Below, one piece after another: positions 27,293 to 37,066 of a stretch of 64,000 nt of DNA. The stretch spans positions 1,364,001 to 1,428,000 of the forward strand of contig OY762510.1 of the NCBI GenBank assembly GCA_963665935.1, in the 5' to 3' direction. The translations under genes were made by a program, and so were the position numbers. The stretch is from Syntrophus sp963665935 (GTDB lineage: Bacteria > Desulfobacterota > Syntrophia > Syntrophales > Syntrophaceae). Within the stretch, counting starts at the first letter, position 1. Every line of letters begins with the position of its first letter. The notes beneath the pieces are model-generated. The model worked only from the letters and a program-made list of their open reading frames with translations, searched no databases and had not been told where the DNA came from.

Positions 27293-27949
27293 ATGCTCAG
27301 TAAGTTTTATGGCAGCACGATGGTTTTGGCGGCCTCGGCCCTGCTTTGTGCATCGCTTTCCCTGACCGGATGCGAGAAGGCCCAGGATGTCAAGGGAAAA
27401 GCTGAGGTGCAGAAACAGGAAGCGCCCGCTCCCGCACCAGCCGCTCCGGCGGCCCCGCAGCCCGGCGCAGCGACCCAGGCTCCCGCGGCGTCGGCGGATG
27501 CGTCCTTTGAGGTGAAGAGCCACATCAAGCAGGGGCTCAGCTACGTTTCAACGGCAAAGAATGCCCATAACAAGGCCCTCTTTGACGAAAACATCGAAAA
27601 TGCCCTGAAAGAATTTTCCCTCGCCATCGAAAAGGCTCCGGACTATGCCGATGCCTATTCGAACCGCGGCGTTGCCTACATGCAGCAGCGCAAGTTCAAC
27701 AAGGCTCTGGAAGATCTGAAAAAAGCCAAGGAACTCAAAGCGGACAGTCCTTCCATCCGCTACAATCTGGCCTGCCTCTATGCTCTCAAGGGGGACGTGG
27801 ATTTCGGCCTGGATGAACTGGATGCGTCTCTTACGAACGGATTCAGCGACTATGAATCCCTGCGCAAGGACCCGGACCTGAATAACCTGCGCAAACATCC
27901 GGAGTTCAAGAAAGTGCTGGAGAAACATAAAGTCTTTATCGTCAAATAA
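27293..27949 (+). CDS. TPR-containing lipoprotein
   Basis: 218 residues: lipobox LTGC near residue 27, an Ala/Pro-rich spacer (about 42-68), then two to three TPR units (ALEKFSLAIEKAPDYADAYS-like and KFNKALEDLKKAKELK). It ends with the TPR-adjacent RKHPEFKKVLEKHK. Probably an envelope adaptor. It is the last gene before a strong terminator that separates it from the giant gene. Confidence 0.82.
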   Translation: MLSKFYGSTMVLAASALLCASLSLTGCEKAQDVKGKAEVQKQEAPAPAPAAPAAPQPGAATQAPAASADASFEVKSHIKQGLSYVSTAKNAHNKALFDENIENALKEFSLAIEKAPDYADAYSNRGVAYMQQRKFNKALEDLKKAKELKADSPSIRYNLACLYALKGDVDFGLDELDASLTNGFSDYESLRKDPDLNNLRKHPEFKKVLEKHKVFIVK

Positions 27950-27975
27950 ACAGGCATTATTTATGCGATAAAAAA

Positions 27976-28013
27976 AGCCCTCCCCCGTACAAGACGGAGG
28001 GGGGCTTTTTTTT
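27976..28013 (+). terminator. Strong intrinsic terminator
   Basis: AGCCCTCCCCCGT pairs with ACGGAGGGGGGCT around a 5-nt loop, followed by at least eight T. It closes the four-gene unit of DUF4384, glycine-zipper, caspase and TPR genes, so the 2,991-codon gene downstream probably has its own promoter. Confidence 0.9.
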
Positions 28014-28083
28014 CGCTGAAAAAGAGGAACGGCGGCGACCGGTCTGGTAGGAACAACAGGGATTATCGATCAAGGAGGCGTTC

Positions 28084-31000
28084 ATGCGTAAGACTCAAAG
28101 AGGAAGATTCAACATTTTATTGTCAGTCTGGATTGCGTTGGCAAGCCTGCTGTTCCTGGGGGCGGCTTCCGTAAGCCGGGCCGATGATCTCGGCGAGCAT
28201 ATCCTCATGTCGATCCTCAAGGGAGATAAGCCGACGGATGCGGCCCTGCTGCTCATGACCCGGGATCTGAAATGGTACGAGCAGAACATGAGCCGCCTGC
28301 CGGAAGCCCTGCAGAACCGGGTGCAGCAGATTCGCGTGAACGTTGCCGGAGAGTCCGCCCAGATGGCGGCCCGGTCGCTGGGTGAATCTGAATCGGTTTT
28401 CGCGGCAACCGGCAGCTGGAAACCGGGACGGGACGCCGACATCCTCTATCTCGGCAAGAACGGCGACAGCGCGGCATCCGCCATCGAGTCGAGTTTCGAT
28501 ACGGTGACGGCCCGGGTCCTGAGAAACGCCGAGAATGATCCCATCCTCAAGAAGTATTCGGGGGAAGTTCCGAAAAAGCTCACCGCGGGCAGCCTCGCCG
28601 TCTGCACGACGGAGTTGCCCAATTACGGCTATCGCAACCTCCACGATGCCTATAAAAAGGCGAAGGAAGCCCTGGCGCGGGGCGACTCGAAGGACGACGT
28701 CGTCCGCATGTTCCGCGACGAAATCAAAAATGCCATGACCAGCAACGTCAAGGCCCATTTCGCCGCAGCTTCCAACCCCGATTATTACGGCGGTGCGACG
28801 GGGCAGGAGTGGTTTCGAAAGACCTATCTGGACGATCCCGGCAGGACCCGCGTCTTTGCCCAGGATGCCGACGGTCAGTGGACGCTCCGGCAGGGAGGAA
28901 TCCAGGCCCTGCCCGATGAAATCGTCGAACGGATCGGCTTCGGCGGCCTCGGAGGCGGGCAGGTCAAATTCACCAAGATCGCCTCGGACTATTCCCTGTT
29001 CTTCGGCCATATGCACGGCGGCCCTTCGGACAACGCCAAATACGCCATGCGCGTCTGGAAGGACATGGGGCTCAACGCCATCCAGGATCTGACCGAAGAG
29101 GAATTGAAGGTCCTGGCCGCAGCCAAGGCGGTCAGCAACAACCCTTCGCGCGCCACCCAGATCCTTGCCGAACTGGGCATGGGCAATGTGGACGACTTCA
29201 ACCGCGGCATCAGCAATATGCTTTTCCGCTGGACCGAATCCCAGATGATGCGCGATATGGACCGCATCGTCGCCGAACTGGCTTCCAGCTCGGCCCGCTC
29301 CCTCGACGACATCGAGAAGATCATGCGCGAGGCCAAGGGGAGCATGGACCTCAACGAGATCGTGGCCGGGCTGAACAAACTGAAGTCCGCGCCGAACGGC
29401 AAGGCGCTGCAGGAGCAGCTGCTGGAAAAACTGAAGACGAAATTCGGCGATACCGATGCCGGCAAGGCCGCACTGCGCTTTGTTTTGAAGAACCTGGGAT
29501 TGATGGATGAGGGCGGCGAACTTGCCGGCCGGATTCTCAAGATGCTGGCGAAGATGGGACGGGTGAACAAGGCCGACCTGGAGGCCTTCGAAGCCGGTGG
29601 GGAGCTTTCGGAAGCCCTGAAGGGGCAGGTGAACCGGGTGAAGAAGGAACTGATCGCCCTGAACGCCGGAAGCATGGTCAGTCTGGACGAGACCCTGGAC
29701 CTGGAACGGCTGATGGAAGACTGGCGCCGCTCCCAGCCTGGCGCCCTGCTCCAGTCCCCAGATGACGAACTGAAGAAGCTGCTGAAGGAGATGCGGGAAT
29801 TGCCGGAGGGCGACCTGAAAAAGATCGGCTGGCGTGACGAGGAAATCGCCATCCAGAACAAGATCCGGGCCGGTCTCAGCCCCGAAGAGCAAATGGCGAA
29901 GATGAAGGGATTCTGCGCCAAGGCGGAGCCGCGCATCGTGAAAGGGGGAGGGACGCTGCGCCAGCTGCAGTCCAAGGTGCGGGATCTGATGTTCAATCCG
30001 GCCTACACGAAGCTGGGGGACCCCTCGATCAGCGTCGGCGCCTTCGATGCGATTGTGGGTGTAGCCTCTGCGCTCTATCAATCCTATGACATCCTGAACG
30101 GCCCCGCGATGAGCCCGGAGGATGAGGCCCTGGCACTCGAAAACGCCTGGGTCACCTCCCTCCCGATTGTGGGCGACTTTGCCCAGGGGCTGATCTCGGG
30201 CGGACAGGCCTACTATGAAGGGGATTCGTCAAAGGCCCTCGATGCGGGCCTCTGGGTGACCATCGGCATCATGGGCTGTGTCCCGGGCGGGCAGCTGCCG
30301 GCGGTGGTGACCGGCATTGTGATGGCGACGAAACCGATTGCGGCGGCGGCCTATGAGGCCCGCCAGGCCCAGAACCTGATCCAGGCCTGGGTGGAATCGG
30401 GCCTCTGGACGAATACGAAGCCCAGGGAACTGCAGGGACTCTACGACCGGCAGGGGCTGCGCCATCCGATTTCCTATGAATGGCTTCTCACCGACAAGGC
30501 GAATGTCGCCTATTCCTCCACGAAATTCGGTGACGCGACCATCAATGACTCCATCCGCGACTACGCGGAAAAGAACATCATGCCGCAGTACCCGTCTGTC
30601 AAGGCACTGCGCGACGCGCTGAAAAGCGTCTATCCGGATTTCAACGACAAGGAGTGGGACGACGAGTTCCTGGTGAAGATCAAGATCGACGCCCGCGGCG
30701 GTAAAGGGAGCAAGATCCTCTTCGCCTCCTACAACCGCGTCCGGACCGCCGCCCTGAATCAGACGTTATCGCACTTGAAGAAATGGGCGGAAGACGAGCT
30801 TCGCGCCGCGAAAGACTATGACACCGAAGTGGCGCGCCTGCGCGACGAGCTGAAAAGGCTCGAAGAGGAACTGAAGACATCCAACCTGGTGAGCAATGCC
30901 GACGCCTCGGTGGAGGCCTACTCCCGCGTCATCAAGAATGTCTGGGAACAGGAGAGCCTGCCGCTCTCGAAAATGCGCATCTATGAACACTATGTGAAGA

Positions 31001-34000
31001 CCTACGGCGAAATGGCGGGGAAACTGCGCCGTGTGACGGATCTGCTGAATGAAGCCTCATCGCCCTACATCCCCTCCAGCTGGCACCTCACCGGTTATCC
31101 GGAGTTCGACAAGGGGCGCATTTCCAAGATGCTCGCCATGATGGAAGCCGGCAGAAAGGGGATCATCGAGCAGATCGAACTCTTCCTGAAGGAGATGAAT
31201 TATCCGGAAACCCGGTACGACCGGAACAACGAGTGCCACAAAAAGGTTTTCGATCTTTTGGCCCCGCTCCGCTACAAAGTGGCCTTCATCGAGAATCTCA
31301 TCGAGTATTACGAACAGCTGGCGGGAGGAACATCGACCTGGGGAAACGCCTATGAAGCGGCTCAACAGCGGTACGCCGAGGCCCGCGACCGTGCGGTTCG
31401 AGCGCCGGACTTTTCGATGCGCACCGCCATGGAATCCAATGCCATGCAGGATGCCTTCATGACCTTCGTGTTTTCCATTCCTTACGGGCTTGCCTCCGGA
31501 GAGGCCGCCCTTTACAAGAGCACGGCCCGGGATTATGAGCTGCGTCTCGTCGGTGCCCGGAAGGATTTCGAAATTGCGAAAGGAAAGGGAGGAGAGGCCT
31601 ATCGTGCCCTTCAGGCCTGCCTGATGGGCGAACTGCAGATCGACCTCCTCCTCAGCAGTGTGATGCCCGAGATGGACGAGGAGGTTTCGGCAACCGCAAA
31701 GGTGGTCGCGGGAAAGGTCCACAAGGACGTTGTCTGGGATTGGCGGTTTGAAGGCGGATTGAAGAAAAAGGAAGTCCGCGTCGATACGGCGTCTTTCGTC
31801 GTTTCCGGCCGGGGGCGGCTGACGGTTCGCCTTTACGACTGGTGGAACCCGGCGACGGGTAAATACGGCAAGGTGCTGAAAGAGAAATCCGTGGATATCG
31901 CGCCCAAGGAGACGGCGACCTTGACCCTCATCGTCTCGGGGCCGGCGGAAACGGAAGTCGGCAAAACGGTGACCTACAACGTCGCGGTGGCAACAAAGGA
32001 CCGGGCAGTCCAGGATCTTCTTGCCAAGTCACGCATCGAGTGGCGCGTCAACGACTATCCCGTGGGTGGAAGCGACAGCTCCCTCTCCTTCTCTCCCAAG
32101 GAAGCGGGAAACTATACCATTTCGGCCGTAGCGGTGACGGACACTCGGGCGGGAAAGAAGACGGTTGGGACATCCTCCCGAGCGATGCTGACCGCCCGGG
32201 CCCAGAAGAAGGACGATTCCCAAAAAGACGATGGGAGCAAAACCGAGGATGGGACGGTGACAGGGACGGACGGCAAAAAGACGCCGCCATCGTGCTCCTA
32301 CGAGTATTCCGATTGGGGCGAATGCAGCAGGGCAACCAAGAAGCAGACGCGGACCGTCATCGCGAAGAACCCGGCCGGTTGCGTTGAAACGTCCAAGCCT
32401 TCCCTGGAACAGGGCTGCACCCCTCCGCCGACGGAGGAAGACAAGAAGAACCAGTATTTCAATTGCCTCTGCCGCTGTTCAAGCGGCTGGGCTGGCCACA
32501 TCGGCGTCTGGTATGATCCGGAGGGAAAATCCATCCCGGAATGCAAGAGCAGCGGGCCCTGCTTCGGCGGCGCCGGGGCATGGGGCTGCACGAGGCGCCA
32601 TTTCTTCATCGGGCCGAATGACTGCGCCAAGGGGTGCTGGGAGAGTGCCTTCGGCAAGGATACCTACGATCCGAAGAAAGCGGATGAGCTGAGAAAGAAG
32701 GAAAACAAGAAATACAAGCAGCCTTTGACGGTCAAGATCAATCCGTCGAAAAACCCCGCCGATTTCGGCGACATCATTACCCTGCAGGCTGAGGCTGCGG
32801 AAGGGAGCGGCGGTTACTCCTATGTCTGGAGCGGTTGCGCCCAGGATGCAAAGGAGGCGCAGGCGAAGGTCGTCAACACCAGGGAATGCAAACCCTGCAC
32901 GGCAAGCGTCAAGGTGACCGACATGGATGGCGACAGCGCCTCCGCTTCGGTGTCCATTCAGTGCAATACGGTGAAGGTGAAAATCACCAAGGAGAGCCCC
33001 AAGGAAAACAGTGTTCCTGTGGGCGGCAAAGCGACGTTCTATGCCGAGGTCTTTTCGGGCGATAAACCATTCTCGGGTCCGACGCTCTTCTATCTCTGGG
33101 AAAGAAACCCCGACGCCATCTTCGGCGATCCGAAGAACCCGAGTTATGAGACATCAGGAGGGTCCCAGGTACGGAATACGGCCACCTTCAGAAAGTCGGG
33201 GACAACGCCCGTCTGGGTGACGGTACAGAGGGAAATGGACGGCCGCAAGGTGACCATCGGCGAGTCGGAGCAGATCCCGATTTCCGTCGTCAATCCCGAA
33301 CTGACGGTTTCGGTGACGCCGGAGAAACCGAGCATCGGGCAGGAAGTCAAGCTTCAGGTCCAGTCCAAACCGCCCATGGGCGAGGATATGATCGGCTTCT
33401 GGTGGGACATCCCCGGTTATTGGAGCGGTACCGGGGACAAGGCCTCCTTCAAACCCAAGGACGACAAACCGGTCAAGGCGACGGTTCACGCCAAGACCAA
33501 GGACGGCGGAGACGAAGTCGGCACCAAGGAAGTGACGATTACCGCCCAGGCCTACAATGTCACCATCAGCGAACCGCGATACCTGGAATCGCCGCCGCAG
33601 ATCTGGAAATGCGATACGCAGCTCGGCCAGGCCCAGAAGTGCGGGATGGTAACGCTTAAGCCCAATGAGTTTGCCGTCTTTCGAGATGTCTTCCTGAAGG
33701 CGAGCATCACCCCCCAGCCGGAATCTCCGCGTTATAACTGGTCTGTCGATCCGGCAGGGAGCTGCGGCATGCCGGGCAGCGGCAGTGAACTCCGTCTTAA
33801 TTGCAGCAATACCGGCAGCTATACGGTGAAACTGGTGGTCACCAACGCGGAGGGGGCAAAGCTTGGTGAAGCGACACAGGCGGTGATCATTTCCGTCTCC
33901 AAGGAGGCGCTGGAGGGGTCGAACAAGGCCCAGCAGGCCGCGGAAAAGCTGGCGAAGGCAAAGGGGCTCGTTGCTCAGGGGAGCCTCGATGAAGGGATCT

Positions 34001-37000
34001 CCCTGGGTGGGGAAGCGGCGGCGCTGGACCCGAAAAATCCGGAAGCGGCAACCCTGGTCCGGAAGTGGACGACGGAAAAATCAACGGTTCTGGCCCACGT
34101 GGAGTCGTGTAAGAAGTTCATCGAGTCGAGCAAGATTCCCGAGGCGAAGAAGGAGTTTGATGAGGCGGCGAAGCTTCATGGAAAGTACAAACCGGTCGTT
34201 GAAGCGGGAGAGCTGCTGAAGAAGAAGCAGGAGGAGATCGGGAAGGCAAAGGATCAGCAAACCCAGAAACTTGCCCAGGCCAGGCAGCTTGCCAACCAGG
34301 GAAAGCTCGATGAGGCGATTGCCCTTGCCGAGGACGCCGCAAAAGTGGACGCCACCCTCGCCGCCCCCGTGCTGGCGGAACTGGGAGCCGCAGCCAAGAA
34401 GAACGGCTGGGACGCCCTGCATAAGGCCGACTACTCGACCGCGATCAAGCGGCTGGAGCAGGCGGTCAAGCTGAATCCTGCGGACGCCGACGCCAAGAAG
34501 AAGCTGACCGACGCGAAGACCTATGCGGCGCAGTGGCCCCGGATCGAGGCGAAGGCCAAGGAGTTCGACGGCTTCATCGCGCAGAAGAAGGTTTGGTCCG
34601 CACACAAGAGCATGCTGGAACTGCAGGATATTCTGCGACCTCTGGCAGCCGGCCAGTCGACGGAGAACCCCGTCTGGAAGCGGGTCAACGACGACATGAA
34701 CAAGGGGATTGCCTGGTATAACGAGTTCTCGCAGAAGAGCTTTGCGGAGTGGACGCGCCTGTTCAAGGAAGAGGAATGGGAGCAGGCGGAAACGCACCTG
34801 AAGCAGGTGATGGCCCAGGAGCTTTCCCCTGCTGATGTGAAGCAGTACACCTCGTCGCTGCAACTGGTCAATACCAGACTGGCCGAACGGCGCGAAGCGA
34901 TGCAGTATTACGAGAATGCGAAGGCGAATTTCGCGAAGGGAAGCCCGGCCGATGCCAACGGCCTCGGCGCGGTGGCGAAGGAATTGAAAAACCGCGCTGC
35001 ACGCTTAAAACAGGGCGATCCGCGCCGCGGGCAGCTCGAAGACCTGGCCACGTCCATGGAAAAGGGCCAGAAGGGCCGCAATGCCAAGGAGTATGCCCGG
35101 GCGTTTTTCGCCAACGGAGACCGGTATTACCAGGCAAACGATTTCGAACCCGCCGTCAAGCAGTATGAGGAAGGGTTGAAGGCGATCAAGGAAAACGGCG
35201 ATTTCTCCGATCCCGACTACGCCAAGTATTATAAGCTCCGCGAGGATGCCGCGGCCAAGGACAAGCGGTTCAAGGAGCTGTACGCTTATGCTGCCGGCCT
35301 TGCCGTGACGGACAAGCCCCTGGATGAAGAAACGATCAAGAAAGGCATCGGCGCATCGGAAGAGGCGCTGAAGATCCGTCCGCGAAACGGCGACATGGAG
35401 ATTCACTGGAACAAGCTGAAGTGGAAGCTCGGGGAACTCCAGCGGACAAAGGCGCAAAAGCAGGAAGCCGCGCAGAAATGCGAGGCGAAATGGGCAGAGG
35501 GAAAGGCGCTGTATGATGCGGGGAAGCACGCGGAGGCGGCGGCGAAGTTCAAGGAGAACATCGCCTGTGCGCCGGACAACCGGGAACGCGAGGCCTACGT
35601 CCAGAAACTCGTGGACACGCTGAACAAACAAGCCGCCGCAAAACAGGCCTGCCTGGAGCTGCGCCGGCAGGGGGATGCCTTCGTATCCAAAAAGCAGTAT
35701 CCGGAAGCCGTGGCCAAATACCGCGAAACCCTGCGCTGCCAGCCCGATCCGAAACTGGAGGAGTATATCCGGCAGCTTGAAACCGAGATGAAAAAGCAGG
35801 CCGACGCCAAGGTGAACGCCGCCCGCGCCAAACAGCTGCGCGCGGAAGGCGAACAGCTGCAGAACTCGAAGCGGTATCCGGAGGCAATCGCCAGGTACAG
35901 GGAGAGTCTCGCCCTGGTGCCGGACAAGGCCCTTGCCGATCATGTGGCGCTCCTGGAGCGCGAGTTGGTGAAAAAGGCGGAACAGAAAGCCCTTGCCGAT
36001 AGTCTCTGGAGTGAAGGGACGGCGTCTCTGAACGCCTCAAGGCCGGAAGAGGCCCTTTCGAAATTCAAAGAAAGCGTGCGAGCCTGGACCGATCCGACCC
36101 GTTCCGCCTATGTGAAGGAGCTTGAAGGCCGTAAGGCCCAGGCACAGCGCCTCCGGGCCGATGGGGCTTCCCTCCAGCAGCAGCGGCGGATTCCGGATGC
36201 GATCTCCAGATACCGGGAAAGTCTCAAGTACTGGCCGGATCCGGCGTTGAACAGTCATATCGATAAGCTGGAAGCGGCCGTGAACAGACCGCCGGTCAAG
36301 GAGACGGCGGCGGCTCCCGTCCAGGTCCCGGCTTCAGGCAGCGCCAATGGGAAGGTCATCTTTGATACGGGAAACATTGGCGGTGTTTACAACAACCCAG
36401 GAAAGGCGACGGTTTTCTCAATCTCGACTCCGCACGTCATCACCCTGATCCAGGATTACCACTGGAACAACGCCAAGGGGTCGAGGGTGGGAACGATTGC
36501 CCTTCGCTCTTCCTCCGGCGCGACCTACGGACCATGGCAGACCAAGGGAACGCCCGGACAGGGCGGTGTCCCCAATGCTTACTGGACATGCTATCCGAAC
36601 GTCACGATTCCCGCCGGGACCTATACGGTCATCGATTCCGAGCCGTCGACCTGGGCCCAGAACAGCCAATCCGACGCCAGGGGATTCAGCCGGGTGGAAG
36701 GATATCCTGCGGGCTCTGCAGCTGTCAACAGCTCAGGGAGTGCGCCGGCTGTCTCCAGTAAGGCGTCGGCTTCTTCCGTGACGGCGGAGTTCAAAAACGC
36801 CTCCCGGGAAAACGTTCATATCTTTCCGGAGGGAGAATCCTTCTCGCCGTCTAACCGGCTGACGCCGGGGGAAAGCAGGAAGGTCACCGTTCGGCTTGGA
36901 AATGATGGAGGGGTCAACTTCAAGGCCGGGCGGGGAGGAAAGGTGCTCGCGACGGCCCGTTGGCAGGGTTCCGGTGGTCAAGCCGGTCGGATACCCGTCG

Positions 37001-37059
37001 TCACCTTTGACGATTCGAATCCCTATGGAATGCTTTCCGTGACGACGGGACTGCGATAG
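28084..37059 (+). CDS. Giant secreted multidomain protein (Ig/PKD-like, TSP1-like and TPR-like parts)
   Basis: 2,991 residues with a signal peptide (1-33) and an AAGGAGG site. Residues about 35-700 are helical and unrecognised. About 690-770 form a glycine-rich hydrophobic block (PIVGDFAQGLISGGQAYYEG) that could touch a membrane. A coiled coil follows. About 1403-1446 look like a thrombospondin type 1 repeat (YSDWGECS, CysxxRT pattern). A Cys-rich segment spans 1460-1525, Ig/PKD-like domains about 1550-1937, and TPR/helical repeats about 1940-2735. A C-terminal beta domain (IFDTGNIGGVYNN to TYTVIDSEPSTW) spans about 2756-2875. The make-up suggests a surface or periplasmic scaffold. Function unknown. 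Confidence 0.85.
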   Translation: MRKTQRGRFNILLSVWIALASLLFLGAASVSRADDLGEHILMSILKGDKPTDAALLLMTRDLKWYEQNMSRLPEALQNRVQQIRVNVAGESAQMAARSLGESESVFAATGSWKPGRDADILYLGKNGDSAASAIESSFDTVTARVLRNAENDPILKKYSGEVPKKLTAGSLAVCTTELPNYGYRNLHDAYKKAKEALARGDSKDDVVRMFRDEIKNAMTSNVKAHFAAASNPDYYGGATGQEWFRKTYLDDPGRTRVFAQDADGQWTLRQGGIQALPDEIVERIGFGGLGGGQVKFTKIASDYSLFFGHMHGGPSDNAKYAMRVWKDMGLNAIQDLTEEELKVLAAAKAVSNNPSRATQILAELGMGNVDDFNRGISNMLFRWTESQMMRDMDRIVAELASSSARSLDDIEKIMREAKGSMDLNEIVAGLNKLKSAPNGKALQEQLLEKLKTKFGDTDAGKAALRFVLKNLGLMDEGGELAGRILKMLAKMGRVNKADLEAFEAGGELSEALKGQVNRVKKELIALNAGSMVSLDETLDLERLMEDWRRSQPGALLQSPDDELKKLLKEMRELPEGDLKKIGWRDEEIAIQNKIRAGLSPEEQMAKMKGFCAKAEPRIVKGGGTLRQLQSKVRDLMFNPAYTKLGDPSISVGAFDAIVGVASALYQSYDILNGPAMSPEDEALALENAWVTSLPIVGDFAQGLISGGQAYYEGDSSKALDAGLWVTIGIMGCVPGGQLPAVVTGIVMATKPIAAAAYEARQAQNLIQAWVESGLWTNTKPRELQGLYDRQGLRHPISYEWLLTDKANVAYSSTKFGDATINDSIRDYAEKNIMPQYPSVKALRDALKSVYPDFNDKEWDDEFLVKIKIDARGGKGSKILFASYNRVRTAALNQTLSHLKKWAEDELRAAKDYDTEVARLRDELKRLEEELKTSNLVSNADASVEAYSRVIKNVWEQESLPLSKMRIYEHYVKTYGEMAGKLRRVTDLLNEASSPYIPSSWHLTGYPEFDKGRISKMLAMMEAGRKGIIEQIELFLKEMNYPETRYDRNNECHKKVFDLLAPLRYKVAFIENLIEYYEQLAGGTSTWGNAYEAAQQRYAEARDRAVRAPDFSMRTAMESNAMQDAFMTFVFSIPYGLASGEAALYKSTARDYELRLVGARKDFEIAKGKGGEAYRALQACLMGELQIDLLLSSVMPEMDEEVSATAKVVAGKVHKDVVWDWRFEGGLKKKEVRVDTASFVVSGRGRLTVRLYDWWNPATGKYGKVLKEKSVDIAPKETATLTLIVSGPAETEVGKTVTYNVAVATKDRAVQDLLAKSRIEWRVNDYPVGGSDSSLSFSPKEAGNYTISAVAVTDTRAGKKTVGTSSRAMLTARAQKKDDSQKDDGSKTEDGTVTGTDGKKTPPSCSYEYSDWGECSRATKKQTRTVIAKNPAGCVETSKPSLEQGCTPPPTEEDKKNQYFNCLCRCSSGWAGHIGVWYDPEGKSIPECKSSGPCFGGAGAWGCTRRHFFIGPNDCAKGCWESAFGKDTYDPKKADELRKKENKKYKQPLTVKINPSKNPADFGDIITLQAEAAEGSGGYSYVWSGCAQDAKEAQAKVVNTRECKPCTASVKVTDMDGDSASASVSIQCNTVKVKITKESPKENSVPVGGKATFYAEVFSGDKPFSGPTLFYLWERNPDAIFGDPKNPSYETSGGSQVRNTATFRKSGTTPVWVTVQREMDGRKVTIGESEQIPISVVNPELTVSVTPEKPSIGQEVKLQVQSKPPMGEDMIGFWWDIPGYWSGTGDKASFKPKDDKPVKATVHAKTKDGGDEVGTKEVTITAQAYNVTISEPRYLESPPQIWKCDTQLGQAQKCGMVTLKPNEFAVFRDVFLKASITPQPESPRYNWSVDPAGSCGMPGSGSELRLNCSNTGSYTVKLVVTNAEGAKLGEATQAVIISVSKEALEGSNKAQQAAEKLAKAKGLVAQGSLDEGISLGGEAAALDPKNPEAATLVRKWTTEKSTVLAHVESCKKFIESSKIPEAKKEFDEAAKLHGKYKPVVEAGELLKKKQEEIGKAKDQQTQKLAQARQLANQGKLDEAIALAEDAAKVDATLAAPVLAELGAAAKKNGWDALHKADYSTAIKRLEQAVKLNPADADAKKKLTDAKTYAAQWPRIEAKAKEFDGFIAQKKVWSAHKSMLELQDILRPLAAGQSTENPVWKRVNDDMNKGIAWYNEFSQKSFAEWTRLFKEEEWEQAETHLKQVMAQELSPADVKQYTSSLQLVNTRLAERREAMQYYENAKANFAKGSPADANGLGAVAKELKNRAARLKQGDPRRGQLEDLATSMEKGQKGRNAKEYARAFFANGDRYYQANDFEPAVKQYEEGLKAIKENGDFSDPDYAKYYKLREDAAAKDKRFKELYAYAAGLAVTDKPLDEETIKKGIGASEEALKIRPRNGDMEIHWNKLKWKLGELQRTKAQKQEAAQKCEAKWAEGKALYDAGKHAEAAAKFKENIACAPDNREREAYVQKLVDTLNKQAAAKQACLELRRQGDAFVSKKQYPEAVAKYRETLRCQPDPKLEEYIRQLETEMKKQADAKVNAARAKQLRAEGEQLQNSKRYPEAIARYRESLALVPDKALADHVALLERELVKKAEQKALADSLWSEGTASLNASRPEEALSKFKESVRAWTDPTRSAYVKELEGRKAQAQRLRADGASLQQQRRIPDAISRYRESLKYWPDPALNSHIDKLEAAVNRPPVKETAAAPVQVPASGSANGKVIFDTGNIGGVYNNPGKATVFSISTPHVITLIQDYHWNNAKGSRVGTIALRSSSGATYGPWQTKGTPGQGGVPNAYWTCYPNVTIPAGTYTVIDSEPSTWAQNSQSDARGFSRVEGYPAGSAAVNSSGSAPAVSSKASASSVTAEFKNASRENVHIFPEGESFSPSNRLTPGESRKVTVRLGNDGGVNFKAGRGGKVLATARWQGSGGQAGRIPVVTFDDSNPYGMLSVTTGLR
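35481..36280 (+). repeat. Five tandem TPR-like repeats inside the giant protein
   Basis: Units of about 46-56 residues begin with (K/L)(W/R)xEG and contain (P/A)EAxxKYRExL, for example KWAEGKALYDAGKHAEAAAK, LRAEGEQLQNSKRYPEAIAR and LRADGASLQQQRRIPDAISR. Protein similarity is clear but the DNA copies have diverged, so this is old duplication rather than a recombining repeat. Confidence 0.75.
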
Positions 37060-37066
37060 CAACCGG

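Noticed and set aside
28123..30081. 652-codon open frame on the minus strand inside the giant gene
   Set aside because: It lies fully opposite a gene with a signal peptide and ribosome site; its His/Gly/Leu-rich composition is what GC-rich antisense frames give, and no family fits.
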